Source of the DNA: Rhodomicrobium lacus
Lineage (GTDB): Bacteria > Pseudomonadota > Alphaproteobacteria > Rhizobiales > Rhodomicrobiaceae
Direction of reading: 5' to 3'
NCBI RefSeq assembly: GCF_003992725.1
Contig: NZ_RZNF01000012.1
Coordinates: 868,001 to 932,000 of the forward strand
Length of the DNA stretch: 64,000 bases
Every line of letters starts with the position of its first letter. Position 1 is the stretch's first letter. The position numbers and the translations under genes are program-made. Below are positions 1-6,972 of the stretch, one piece after another. Under the pieces are notes generated by a model, which searched no databases, was not told the DNA's origin, and saw only the letters and a program-made list of their open reading frames with translations.

Positions 1-2
1 CC

Positions 3-287
3 GCCGAGGCCGTTGAGAGTGAGTACGCCCTGCCCGCGCTCGCGGGCTCCGACAAACAGGTTGCATGGGCGCGCAAAATCCGCGCCGAGAAGGTGGGCGA
101 GGCCGTCAAATGGATGGATGCCGTCGCCGCCAAGGTTCCGGAAGCCAAGCTTGAAGCTTACGCTGAGCAACGCGCCCGCGCACTCCAAGCGTTCTTCGCC
201 AAAACGTCAGCGTCGTATTGGATCGATAACAAGGACGCGAATGGCCGCACACTAACTGAGGCGGCTTACAAGGAAACGCTCAAGTGA
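3..287 (+). CDS. Conserved phage/plasmid-type hypothetical protein, 5' end cut off
   Basis: The frame is open from the window edge and ends at a TGA at 285-287, so only the last 94 residues are visible. The visible start contains a segment reading LPALAGSDKQVAWARKIR, a pattern seen in unannotated proteins of phages and plasmids. The rest is helical and basic/acidic with a WIDN motif near residue 75. The stop overlaps the GTG start of the next gene by four bases (GTGA), so the two are translationally coupled. No function can be assigned. Confidence 0.7.
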   Translation, partial: AEAVESEYALPALAGSDKQVAWARKIRAEKVGEAVKWMDAVAAKVPEAKLEAYAEQRARALQAFFAKTSASYWIDNKDANGRTLTEAAYKETLK

Positions 288-727
288 GTGGCAGCATTTC
301 AATCGCGGGGCAGCCGGGAGGCTGCCCTTACGAAAGCGCACAAGAACCAGACGGCGCGGGCGATACCGCCATCGCCGCCATTGAGGCGCTTAATGAGCGC
401 ATGCAGGCGCGCAAACTGTTCGGCTTTCTCGGTCCGTCACTCGTCTCAGCGACCTACTACGATTGGCCTGTGCATGACACCTCGTCCCATGGTGCCGCCT
501 ACTATTCGCGCCGCGCGCCACTCTGGATTAGCTGTGATCCATCTATCGCCTACGGCGTGCCGCGCGTTATCGAGTTCGAGTGGGCCGTCCTTTGGCGTAC
601 CGACGATTGGTATGAGGTCGGATGGCATCCTTCCTACGGTATTCACGGGCTCGTTGGAGGGTGGGGAGATCTGATCTGGGACGCGCTCAACCCCGGCAAG
701 CGGATGGCAGGTCAACGACGCTATTAA
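284..727 (+). CDS. Hypothetical protein, prophage left operon
   Basis: A 147-residue protein starting at GTG inside the previous stop codon. The centre is rich in Trp, Tyr and Asp (a WRTDDWYEVGWHPSYG stretch at about residues 104-119), suggesting a compact globular domain. No family is recognised. Its TAA stop overlaps the ATG of the following gene (TAATG), continuing the coupled operon. The function is unknown; it could be an accessory cargo gene of the prophage. Confidence 0.6.
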   Translation: MSGSISIAGQPGGCPYESAQEPDGAGDTAIAAIEALNERMQARKLFGFLGPSLVSATYYDWPVHDTSSHGAAYYSRRAPLWISCDPSIAYGVPRVIEFEWAVLWRTDDWYEVGWHPSYGIHGLVGGWGDLIWDALNPGKRMAGQRRY

Positions 728-1218
728 TGGAGGCGGCCTTGTGCACCCTTACCCACATCACTCTGCTGACCGGGCACGCTGCCACCTTTGATCGTGGCAC
801 TGTACGCGACGACGTGCTCATGCAGTTGCAGCCGCTCGTCGATCTTGGGCAGGGTGCAGTTCCTGCGACCAGACTACTGGTCGACATTTTGCGGCCCATA
901 GATTCCCGCACCTCTCGCCCTATCAACGGGAGTGCCGGATTTATCTTGTTCTGGGAGCGACGCGCCCATGAAACACAGGTCGCGCGGTGTATGGTGTGCT
1001 GGCTTGAGGCTACATCGCGTGACGCATGGGATTTGGCTTGTGTCGCGCAGCGAGCGTCCGGCGATGCCGCCCATCCTTTGAGCCGCCGGCCGTCAACCGT
1101 GCCATGGCTGGCGACAGCTCTTTCCGCGCAGACAGAGATTATGCCCCGCGAAGAGATGGCGGCGCTGGGCGATCTGACGCGCTCGCTGGCGTGGACGATC
1201 ATCGAAACCCCGCTGTGA
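727..1218 (+). CDS. Hypothetical protein, prophage left operon
   Basis: 163 residues from the ATG that overlaps the upstream TAA. Upstream in-frame starts exist but lie inside the previous gene, so 727 is preferred. The protein has Cys, Trp and His residues scattered through the middle (LFWERRAHETQ at about residues 75-85) and no signal peptide or membrane segment. No family is recognised. It sits in a rightward set of four closely spaced genes that ends with an HTH protein. Confidence 0.55.
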   Translation: MEAALCTLTHITLLTGHAATFDRGTVRDDVLMQLQPLVDLGQGAVPATRLLVDILRPIDSRTSRPINGSAGFILFWERRAHETQVARCMVCWLEATSRDAWDLACVAQRASGDAAHPLSRRPSTVPWLATALSAQTEIMPREEMAALGDLTRSLAWTIIETPL

Positions 1219-1228
1219 GAAGGACAAC

Positions 1229-1477
1229 ATGACGCCCGAAGAACTAAAGGCCGCCCGACGCTCACTCGCGATGGTCGGCAGCCGGAATGCCTGGATGAGC
1301 TGCGCCGAGATGGCCGCGCTGATGCGGCTGAAAGGCGCGTCGGCCGGGCGGACAATCCGCCGATGGGAAGACGGCAGTCAGGATGTGCCGGGACCGGCCA
1401 TCGCGCTGCTAGAGACACTCCTGCGCAGCCGTGAAGCTCGCGAAATAAACGGCGTGCTCCTTAAAAAGGATGATTGA
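1229..1477 (+). CDS. Small helix-turn-helix DNA-binding protein
   Basis: 82 residues. Residues 1-60 follow the pattern of short XRE-like regulators common on phages: an N-terminal ELKAARRSL helix, an AEMAALMRLKG helix, a recognition-like segment SAGRTIRRWEDG, then a PGPAIALLETLL helix. A Shine-Dalgarno-like GAGAAGGA lies just ahead of the ATG. The TGA stop lies inside the -35 box of a strong promoter carrying a 19-bp palindrome (1474-1502), so this protein is an obvious candidate to bind it. That link is an inference. Confidence 0.72.
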   Translation: MTPEELKAARRSLAMVGSRNAWMSCAEMAALMRLKGASAGRTIRRWEDGSQDVPGPAIALLETLLRSREAREINGVLLKKDD

Positions 1478-1502
1478 CACATAGGGCATTATGCCCTATA
1501 TT
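1474..1502 (+). promoter_or_regulatory. Sigma70-type promoter with a perfect palindromic operator in the spacer
   Basis: TTGACA (1474-1479) and TATATT (1497-1502) are separated by exactly 17 bp. The spacer and first -10 bases form ATAGGGCATTATGCCCTAT (1481-1499), two 9-bp arms around one base. Transcription would start near 1509 and run right. No rightward gene follows: the next genes are the leftward lysis genes. A weak hairpin (CCCGC/GCGGG with a later T run) near 1575-1597 could end a short RNA. The arrangement resembles autoregulated toxin-antitoxin or repressor promoters. Confidence 0.7.
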
Positions 1503-1676
1503 GATGCGGGGAACGGGTGTATCAGACCCGCCGCATCTGCCCTGCTATCTTTCTCCCCCGCGGCCCGCCCGTGAGCCCCGCCATCGAGCGGGACTTCCGT
1601 TTTCACAGCACCCGCCACGCCACGGCGAACGCCACACCCGCCGCGCTCGCGATCAGCATCCCGTCGCCCACCAGCG

Positions 1677-1955
1677 CTAATGCGCGAGCAGCGCCGCGAG
1701 CGCCCGCGACAGGGCGCCCGCGTTGAGCACGTGGTCCAGCGCAAACGTCCCCGACAGGGCCGCCGCCCCGCGCAGGAGACGCCACGCCGCGTCCCGCATC
1801 TGCGATTCCGTCGCCTCCAGAGACGCCAGCCGTTTCTCGTGGCTGTCGCTCGCGATCTCCACCGTGGTGAGGCGACGCTCTGTCCTCAGCAAACGCTCCA
1901 GCGCCGCCATCAGCCAAGGGTCGTGCGAAGAATGGTCCGCGCCGTTCGGTTTCAT
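1677..1955 (-). CDS. Lysis-module protein of unknown function, possibly holin-associated
   Basis: 92 residues, last sizeable gene of the leftward late operon, just downstream of the spanin genes. Residues 25-60 form a likely coiled coil (RRLTTVEIASDSHEKRLASL). Residues 60-92 are moderately hydrophobic and could lie in or on a membrane. This layout is reminiscent of XhlA-type proteins, but the hydrophobic part is weak. A further reading frame at 1603-1671 could encode a 22-residue membrane peptide right after the stop; it has only a GTG start and no clear ribosome site. Confidence 0.5.
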   Translation of the reverse strand: MKPNGADHSSHDPWLMAALERLLRTERRLTTVEIASDSHEKRLASLEATESQMRDAAWRLLRGAAALSGTFALDHVLNAGALSRALAALLAH

Positions 1956-1964
1956 AGCTCACGC

Positions 1965-2291
1965 TCATTGTCCGCTCCCGTCCGCCGGCGCGGGCGAGTG
2001 TTTTGCGCAGGCGTCATAGGTCGATGCGAGGCGCAGGCCCGCGCGCTGCGTTTCGACGAGCTGCAACTCGCGCCCGTCGATCCACTGTTTCAGTCGTGGG
2101 GCCGTCAGATCGCCCGGCGGGGCGGGCACGGGATTCCGGCGAAACGGCGCGGTATCCTGAGGGCGTAGCTCCGGGCAGCGCGTCGGAGCGAGGTCAACGG
2201 CGACGGGCGTCGCCGGTTTTTCCGCGCAGCCAGCTATCGTCAGCAGGCAGCACGACAGTGTCAAAACCCTGAGTTTGGGGGGTGCTTTCAT
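1965..2291 (-). CDS. o-spanin (outer membrane lipoprotein, Rz1-like)
   Basis: 108 residues. It begins with Lys-rich MKAPPKLR, a hydrophobic stretch and a lipobox LTIAGC (Cys at about residue 22), followed by a Pro-rich segment typical of o-spanins. The start at 2291 was chosen because it gives a proper lipoprotein signal. Its first third overlaps the end of the i-spanin gene in another frame (2194-2291), the Rz/Rz1 arrangement. With the i-spanin it would join inner and outer membranes to complete lysis. Confidence 0.8.
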   Translation of the reverse strand: MKAPPKLRVLTLSCCLLTIAGCAEKPATPVAVDLAPTRCPELRPQDTAPFRRNPVPAPPGDLTAPRLKQWIDGRELQLVETQRAGLRLASTYDACAKHSPAPADGSGQ

Positions 2292-2595
2292 GGCGGGCTT
2301 TCTCCAGTTCGGCCGCCCGCTGTTCGAGCGCAGCCGCGTCGGCTTGTTCGGACGCATTACGCTCGGCTTCGATGCGCGTCCGCTCCAGCACGGCCGCGTC
2401 TTCGGCTGCCTGCGTCACCTGCTCGATCGCGGCGCGGCTGATGTAGTGGTATTGCGCCCAAGCGCGGATGCCGAGGAGCGCGGCGAGGATAAGCACGCCA
2501 ATGATGACGGCGCGGGCGAGGCGATCCGCCCACGCCGCGAATGCGGTGGCCACGGTTTGCGTCCACGCGTAGGAGATGGCGGAGAGTAGAATCAC
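2194..2595 (-). CDS. i-spanin (inner membrane, Rz-like)
   Basis: 133 residues from a GTG that overlaps the endolysin stop by four bases (GTGA). One membrane segment (about residues 28-46, VIIGVLILAALLGIRAW) is followed by a long periplasmic coiled coil rich in Ala, Glu and Gln (about residues 52-100). The end of the gene overlaps the o-spanin gene. Membrane anchor plus coiled coil, and the position right after the endolysin, support the role. The longer upstream frame is in the endolysin and is not used. Confidence 0.78.
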   Translation of the reverse strand: MILLSAISYAWTQTVATAFAAWADRLARAVIIGVLILAALLGIRAWAQYHYISRAAIEQVTQAAEDAAVLERTRIEAERNASEQADAAALEQRAAELEKARHESTPQTQGFDTVVLPADDSWLRGKTGDARRR

Positions 2596-3824
2596 GGCGT
2601 TGCCCTTCCTTCCTGCACCTCGGAGAGGCGTTGTTGCTGGGCGCGGTGGAACACGAAATAGAGCGCGGCGAGACCGACCGCGCCCGCGATCCAGAGGCTT
2701 TGCGAGGCCCATCGCACGGTGTCGGCCACCGGCTCGACGAGGCCGCGCGCGTCACCGAGGAGATGCGGCACGCTCGACACGTCCGCCTGGCTCAGCGCTT
2801 CCGAACCGCCGAGGAGCGTCGCCGCCCATGCCGCCGCGCGCTTGCCGAACGAGAGAGTCCGCGCCTGCGTGTCGCCGCGCATCTTGAGCGTGTCGGCTGT
2901 AAGTTCGGCGCGCGCTGAACGGTCGAATGGCGCCGCGCGGCGCAGCACGTCGTCATAGGCCCCGACGCGCCAGCGTCCGTCCGTGTCCGGCAGGCCCTCG
3001 CGCTGCTGGAACACCAGCACCGCCGCCTTCGTGCGCTCGCCGAATGTGCCGTCCACGATCCCGACCGCATAGCCGAGATCCGACAGCGCGCGCTGCACGC
3101 GCCGCACAGCCTCGCCGCGCTCGCCGTCCTCGAGTACGCCGTCAAAGGCCGGATCGACCGCCGCCGGCCGCCCGTCGCCGATCACCGCCCAGATCCGCGC
3201 GAACGCGTCGCGGCGCGCGTCGAGACCATTCGGCGAGAGGGTGCTCGTCGGCGAGCCGCAGTTGATGCCGCGCGCGCAGGCGAGCACCGCGTCGCGGGTC
3301 GGCCCACGGTCGGCCCAGTCGTTGAGGCCGAGGTCGATCCACTCCTGCAGCGCGATTTTGAGCGAGATCGACGCGACCGCCGCCTTGTCCGGGTCTTTCA
3401 CGAGGTCGACGCCCGCGATTGCCGAGCGGTTTGCGTAATTCTCGCGGCCGGTGAGCTGGATTAGCCCGCGCCCGCGATAGCGCCAGCCGTCGCGCGACAG
3501 CTCGCCCCGATTGCCGAGGCGGTTCGCATAGGCGCGGCTCAGCACCTGCTGCGGTTTGTTCGCATAAGCGCGAGCCTGCGCGGGCGTGAAATGCGTCGGG
3601 AAAATTTCGAGGAGGCGCGCGGCGCTGAAATTGCCGCTCTCCTCCGTGATTTCCAGATCGCCCGTTTCCGCCGCGAGCTGCGCGAGGAAATGCGCCATGC
3701 GCAGAGGCGTCGTGACGCCGTACTGCTCGAACAGCCGCCCGCCTTGTGCGAGCGCCTGCACATAATCGCCTCGCGCCCGTGGGAACAGGGCGCGCAGTAT
3801 CGGCTCGGTGAGCGTCACCGCCAT
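2592..3824 (-). CDS. Endolysin: GH19 chitinase-like domain, peptidoglycan-binding domain, C-terminal membrane segment
   Basis: 410 residues. Residues 1-200 match GH19-type lysozyme/chitinase endolysins, with FLAQLAAETG, EESGNFSAARLLEIFP and RYRGRGLIQLTGRENY motifs and probable catalytic Glu in the first two. Residues 230-290 are a peptidoglycan-binding domain (VRRVQRALSDLGYAVGIVDG, then FQQREGLPDTDG). Residues 370-395 are a membrane segment (SLWIAGAVGLAALYFVF) with a short cytoplasmic-type basic tail. A membrane anchor at the C-terminus is unusual for GH19 endolysins. Degrades murein during lysis. Confidence 0.88.
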   Translation of the reverse strand: MAVTLTEPILRALFPRARGDYVQALAQGGRLFEQYGVTTPLRMAHFLAQLAAETGDLEITEESGNFSAARLLEIFPTHFTPAQARAYANKPQQVLSRAYANRLGNRGELSRDGWRYRGRGLIQLTGRENYANRSAIAGVDLVKDPDKAAVASISLKIALQEWIDLGLNDWADRGPTRDAVLACARGINCGSPTSTLSPNGLDARRDAFARIWAVIGDGRPAAVDPAFDGVLEDGERGEAVRRVQRALSDLGYAVGIVDGTFGERTKAAVLVFQQREGLPDTDGRWRVGAYDDVLRRAAPFDRSARAELTADTLKMRGDTQARTLSFGKRAAAWAATLLGGSEALSQADVSSVPHLLGDARGLVEPVADTVRWASQSLWIAGAVGLAALYFVFHRAQQQRLSEVQEGRATP

Positions 3825-3850
3825 TGGAATCCCCCTTGTTGTTTCGTGAA

Positions 3851-4222
3851 TTAGAGCGTGGCGGCGAGTCGAAAGATGTCGTCGACCGCGCCGCCGGATT
3901 TGCCGAGCGCGACGCCCATCGCGGCAACGAGTGGATCGTCACGATGGATTTCCCGGGCGAGGCCGAAATCGCGCTTGGCTATCGGGTTTGCGTCGAGCGC
4001 TGCCCAGAACGCATCTTCGGTCCCTGCCTGTCGCAGCGCGCGAACGAGTTGCAGCGGCGAGACGCTCGACGGCACCGGCTCCGGGATTTCGGGCGCCGGT
4101 GCGGGCGTGTTTCCAGCCGCCAGCCACTCCTGATAGCGCTGCCAATCCGAATTCGCCGGGTCTGATGGGATGACCGCCCCGTCGTCGCGGATCACCGAAC
4201 CATTCTGTGTGCAAATATACAT
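3851..4222 (-). CDS. Tail-fibre-associated small protein
   Basis: 123 residues, starting immediately after the tail-fibre stop. The N-terminus ([20 protein letters not shown], then [15 protein letters not shown]) follows a layout common to short proteins encoded after phage tail fibres, sometimes called tail assembly or XkdW-like proteins. The C-terminal half is helical. It may act as a fibre chaperone or a tip protein; this rests on position and pattern only. Confidence 0.6.
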   Translation of the reverse strand: MYICTQNGSVIRDDGAVIPSDPANSDWQRYQEWLAAGNTPAPAPEIPEPVPSSVSPLQLVRALRQAGTEDAFWAALDANPIAKRDFGLAREIHRDDPLVAAMGVALGKSGGAVDDIFRLAATL

Positions 4223-5674
4223 TTACAGCTCCGCCGATAGTTCAAAAACAACGCTATTATACGCGCCGGAAGACTGTGTGCTTGGTGGCCACGCTTTGAA
4301 ATAATTTGGAGTGATTTCTGTCGCGAACGTCGTTGGATTTGTCCAAGGGCCTCCGTTATACGCTGAGACTGTGCTCAGCACGGTCGGAGATGCTCTCATT
4401 TGAATCTGGGCAGCTATTACACATCCACCGTAAGTTGCGATTCCGGCCGACATGAACGTCAAACCAACTAATTGGTAATATCTCCTGGCGAGCTGCACCT
4501 CGGTTGAGGGGTCCAAAATTTCTGGAAGCGGCGGAGCGCCATTCAGCCCCGCCGCGATTCCCGGCGTGGCGCGTACGTCCGCGCGCCCGACGCGGACGTA
4601 ACCGCTGGCGGCATTGAGCGCGGCGCCGAATTGCAACTGGATTTGCAGGCCGTTGGCGATGTTGCCGTTTGGAACAAAAGTATAGGAGACAACACCCGTC
4701 GCGCCCGCCGCGATTGGCTGCAGATTGGTCGCGGCGAGATCCGCCGTCACCGTCCCGAAATTGTCGCGAGTCGAGGCGTAGCCCGTGGCGATTTTTGGCG
4801 TGATCGCCGCCGACGTGCCGTTATACACCGCAAACTGCACCGTGACGGGCTGCGCCGCCAGCGCATAGGTCAGCAACGCGGCCGACAGGTAGCTCTCGAT
4901 GCGCTGTTGCAGCGTGCAGGCGGTAAGGCCGGATGCGCAATTGATCTGGAGGGACGATCCGGCGAGACCGGTATTCCAGACCTGCGACCAGGCGGCCGCA
5001 GCGCCCGTCGCCGCGATCTGCCAGCCGTCGAGCGTATAGGCTGTCGCGCCGGCGGCGACCGAACCTGACGTGCCGCGTTGGGCGATGGCGAATGAGCCGT
5101 TGCGGAATTTGTTGAGCGCGTTGCGCAGCCGCGTGTCGGAGCCGAGCACCGCCTGTTCCGGCGTCGCGTTTCCGCTCGACGGCACGTCGTGTGTCGCCGC
5201 GGTCCCGAGGGCCGCCAGCTCAAGCGCGGTTCCACCCGCATTCGCGCGGAGGATTTTGCCCGCGTCGCCGGTTCCCGCAGGCGTGGGCAGCACGGCGGCA
5301 AGCTCAAGCGCGGTTCCACCCGCATTCGCGCGGAGGATTTTGCCCGCGTCGCCGGTCCCCGCAGGCTCCGGCAGCGCCGCGAGCGCGTCTATAAAATCCG
5401 CGAGGCGCAGCGCGAGATCGGTTGCCAGCGTCCAGCCCGGTCCGGTGCGCATGATCGCGTAGGCGCCGCTCGTCACCGTCGTTCCCGCATACGAGGACGC
5501 CAGAGTGAGGTGCGTGTCGTCGGCGACGGTCGCCACCTCGTGCCAGCTCGCACCGCCGTCGAACGTGATCGCGTCGCCCGGCTTGACCTGCGCAAGCCAC
5601 GCGGTCGCGCTGCCGGTCACAGCTGTGCCGCCGCTGGAAACCGAAGCGGTTCCCTGCCGATACCAACCCGCCAT
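4223..5674 (-). CDS. Tail fibre / receptor-binding protein
   Basis: 483 residues. The N-terminus (TGSATAWLAQVKPGDAITF, about residues 21-39) is a short beta domain found at the start of many phage fibre proteins. Residues 100-155 contain two near-identical copies of a 28-residue unit (GTGDAGKILRANAGG core). The C-terminal 300 residues form a Gly/Ala/Thr-rich beta domain with an LARRYYQ motif, typical of distal fibre domains. The gene has lower GC near its 3' end than its neighbours, which fits exchange of receptor-binding tips. Confidence 0.82.
   Translation of the reverse strand: MAGWYRQGTASVSSGGTAVTGSATAWLAQVKPGDAITFDGGASWHEVATVADDTHLTLASSYAGTTVTSGAYAIMRTGPGWTLATDLALRLADFIDALAALPEPAGTGDAGKILRANAGGTALELAAVLPTPAGTGDAGKILRANAGGTALELAALGTAATHDVPSSGNATPEQAVLGSDTRLRNALNKFRNGSFAIAQRGTSGSVAAGATAYTLDGWQIAATGAAAAWSQVWNTGLAGSSLQINCASGLTACTLQQRIESYLSAALLTYALAAQPVTVQFAVYNGTSAAITPKIATGYASTRDNFGTVTADLAATNLQPIAAGATGVVSYTFVPNGNIANGLQIQLQFGAALNAASGYVRVGRADVRATPGIAAGLNGAPPLPEILDPSTEVQLARRYYQLVGLTFMSAGIATYGGCVIAAQIQMRASPTVLSTVSAYNGGPWTNPTTFATEITPNYFKAWPPSTQSSGAYNSVVFELSAEL
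5217..5366 (-). repeat. Tandem repeat inside the tail-fibre gene
   Basis: A 66-bp unit at 5217-5282 recurs at 5301-5366 with one substitution, giving an 84-bp period (28 codons). The repeat encodes the GDAGKILRANAGG segment twice. The reading frame is preserved, so repeat number could vary by recombination without breaking the fibre. Confidence 0.9.
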
Positions 5675-5684
5675 TTCGAGATCC

Positions 5685-6209
5685 TCAGGTAAACGTGCCG
5701 ACGTACAATTTATAGGTGAGCGTCAGCGGCTTGATCGTGATCGAGTAGCGCTGCGATCCGCTCAGCGAAACATTGGGGCAGTAGAGCCGCACGCGCTCGT
5801 TGAGCACCGCCTGCCCGCCTCGCGCCATGAAGGTGTAGAGCGCGTACAGCCCCGGCTGCCCGTGCAGGGTCGGTTGCGTGATGGACGGCGCGAAACCGTC
5901 GAAATAATGCAGATAGGTGCCGTTGGCGACGAACCAGCCCAGATTGACCACGCCCTGCGCGACAGAGGCATCCGCGCGGAATGCGCCGATGACCGTGTTT
6001 GCCGCCGTGTTGACGTTCGCGAGCAGCCAGTCCTGATCCACGTCAACAGAAGCGCCGTCATTTTTGGTGAGCCACGCCTCGCGCTCCGGCAGCGTGATGC
6101 TGCCGGTGAGATAGTCTGTGCCGTTAAACCCTTTTTCGTTGGTGTCGAACACCACGTCGCCGTTGGTGTCGGCGATCCAGATCCGGCCGGCCTGCGCGTG
6201 AAAGCTCAT
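5685..6209 (-). CDS. Putative minor tail protein
   Basis: 174 residues. The ATG overlaps the stop of the upstream gene (ATGA) and the gene precedes the fibre, so it belongs to the tail-tip/fibre cluster. Sequence is beta-rich with aromatic residues (ADTNGDVVFDTNEKG near the start). No named family is recognised. It could be a tip or fibre-base component. Confidence 0.6.
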   Translation of the reverse strand: MSFHAQAGRIWIADTNGDVVFDTNEKGFNGTDYLTGSITLPEREAWLTKNDGASVDVDQDWLLANVNTAANTVIGAFRADASVAQGVVNLGWFVANGTYLHYFDGFAPSITQPTLHGQPGLYALYTFMARGGQAVLNERVRLYCPNVSLSGSQRYSITIKPLTLTYKLYVGTFT

Positions 6210-6511
6210 GTGATTTTTTTCACGATTTCACAGTCGGCCGTCCACGTGCTCGCAGTGGTGAGCGCATAAGCGCCGGCGGCGCCGCCGTCATAGCTCGTCT
6301 GCTGCTTCACGACGCCGTTGAGCGCCCAGCGGAACACCGATTGCGTAAATGACTGCCCCGAGACAGCCGACGTGTAGAACGTGAAGGTGCGCCCCTGCGC
6401 GATCGGCGTGCCGACGCCTGCGGGCGCGCGCCGCAGGTAGCGGCGCGTGCTGTCGAATTTGCCGCCGCCCGCGATGAATCGGTGCGGCTCGATGCGGATC
6501 AGGTCGGTCAT
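6206..6511 (-). CDS. Putative minor tail protein
   Basis: 101 residues, coupled to both neighbours by four-base overlaps. Beta-rich and without membrane segments. It has a YTSAVSGQSFTQSVFRW segment at about residues 46-62. No family is recognised; the role is inferred only from its place between the tail-tip and fibre genes. Confidence 0.58.
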   Translation of the reverse strand: MTDLIRIEPHRFIAGGGKFDSTRRYLRRAPAGVGTPIAQGRTFTFYTSAVSGQSFTQSVFRWALNGVVKQQTSYDGGAAGAYALTTASTWTADCEIVKKIT

Positions 6512-6972
6512 TGGAGGATCAGGTCCAGAATATCGATTTCATAGGTGAGCGTGATCGCCGGGAACCCGCCCGTGCGGTGGCACCACCACACCGCATGCGC
6601 CACCACATGCGTCGCGTCGGCGCCGAGCGTCACGAAGCGCCCCGCGCCATATTGGTCCATCTGCACCGGCACCGAGCCGCACCAACCGACAGCCGGGCTC
6701 GTCAGCCTGCCGAGCACGGCAGGGATGCCGGACCGCCCGTGCGCGAACAGCACGATAGCGGGGTTCGTGTAGGCAGGCCCAGCGCTCGCGGCCAGCGCGG
6801 GCAGCGTGAAACTCCCCGTCACAGTCTGGATCACCGTCGGGTAGGCGAGGTCGCTGTGAAAATACAGCCGGTCGAGATGGGCTTGCGGATCGTTGAAAGG
6901 CGCGAGATCCGTGCCGGAGAAGATGGCAACCTTGCCGCCTCCCGCCGCGCTCGCCTTGAGGGTCATGGTCAT
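6508..6972 (-). CDS. Putative minor tail protein
   Basis: 154 residues, ATG overlapping the tail-tip gene stop (ATGA). A hydrophobic central part (AIVLFAHGRSGIPAVLG, about residues 72-88) lies in an otherwise beta-type protein, and a WWCHRTGG motif follows at about residues 128-135. It resembles uncharacterised proteins encoded after phage tail-tip genes. No enzymatic motif was seen. Confidence 0.6.
   Translation of the reverse strand: MTMTLKASAAGGGKVAIFSGTDLAPFNDPQAHLDRLYFHSDLAYPTVIQTVTGSFTLPALAASAGPAYTNPAIVLFAHGRSGIPAVLGRLTSPAVGWCGSVPVQMDQYGAGRFVTLGADATHVVAHAVWWCHRTGGFPAITLTYEIDILDLILQ

Noticed and set aside
687-1418. 243-codon minus-strand frame opposite the left operon
   Set aside because: Ser/Arg/Ala-rich composition and no ribosome site; it lies antisense to better supported coupled genes.
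1603-1968. 121-codon minus-strand frame overlapping the gene at 1677-1955
   Set aside because: Gly/Arg-rich shadow; only its last 22 codons look membrane-like and are noted with the neighbour.
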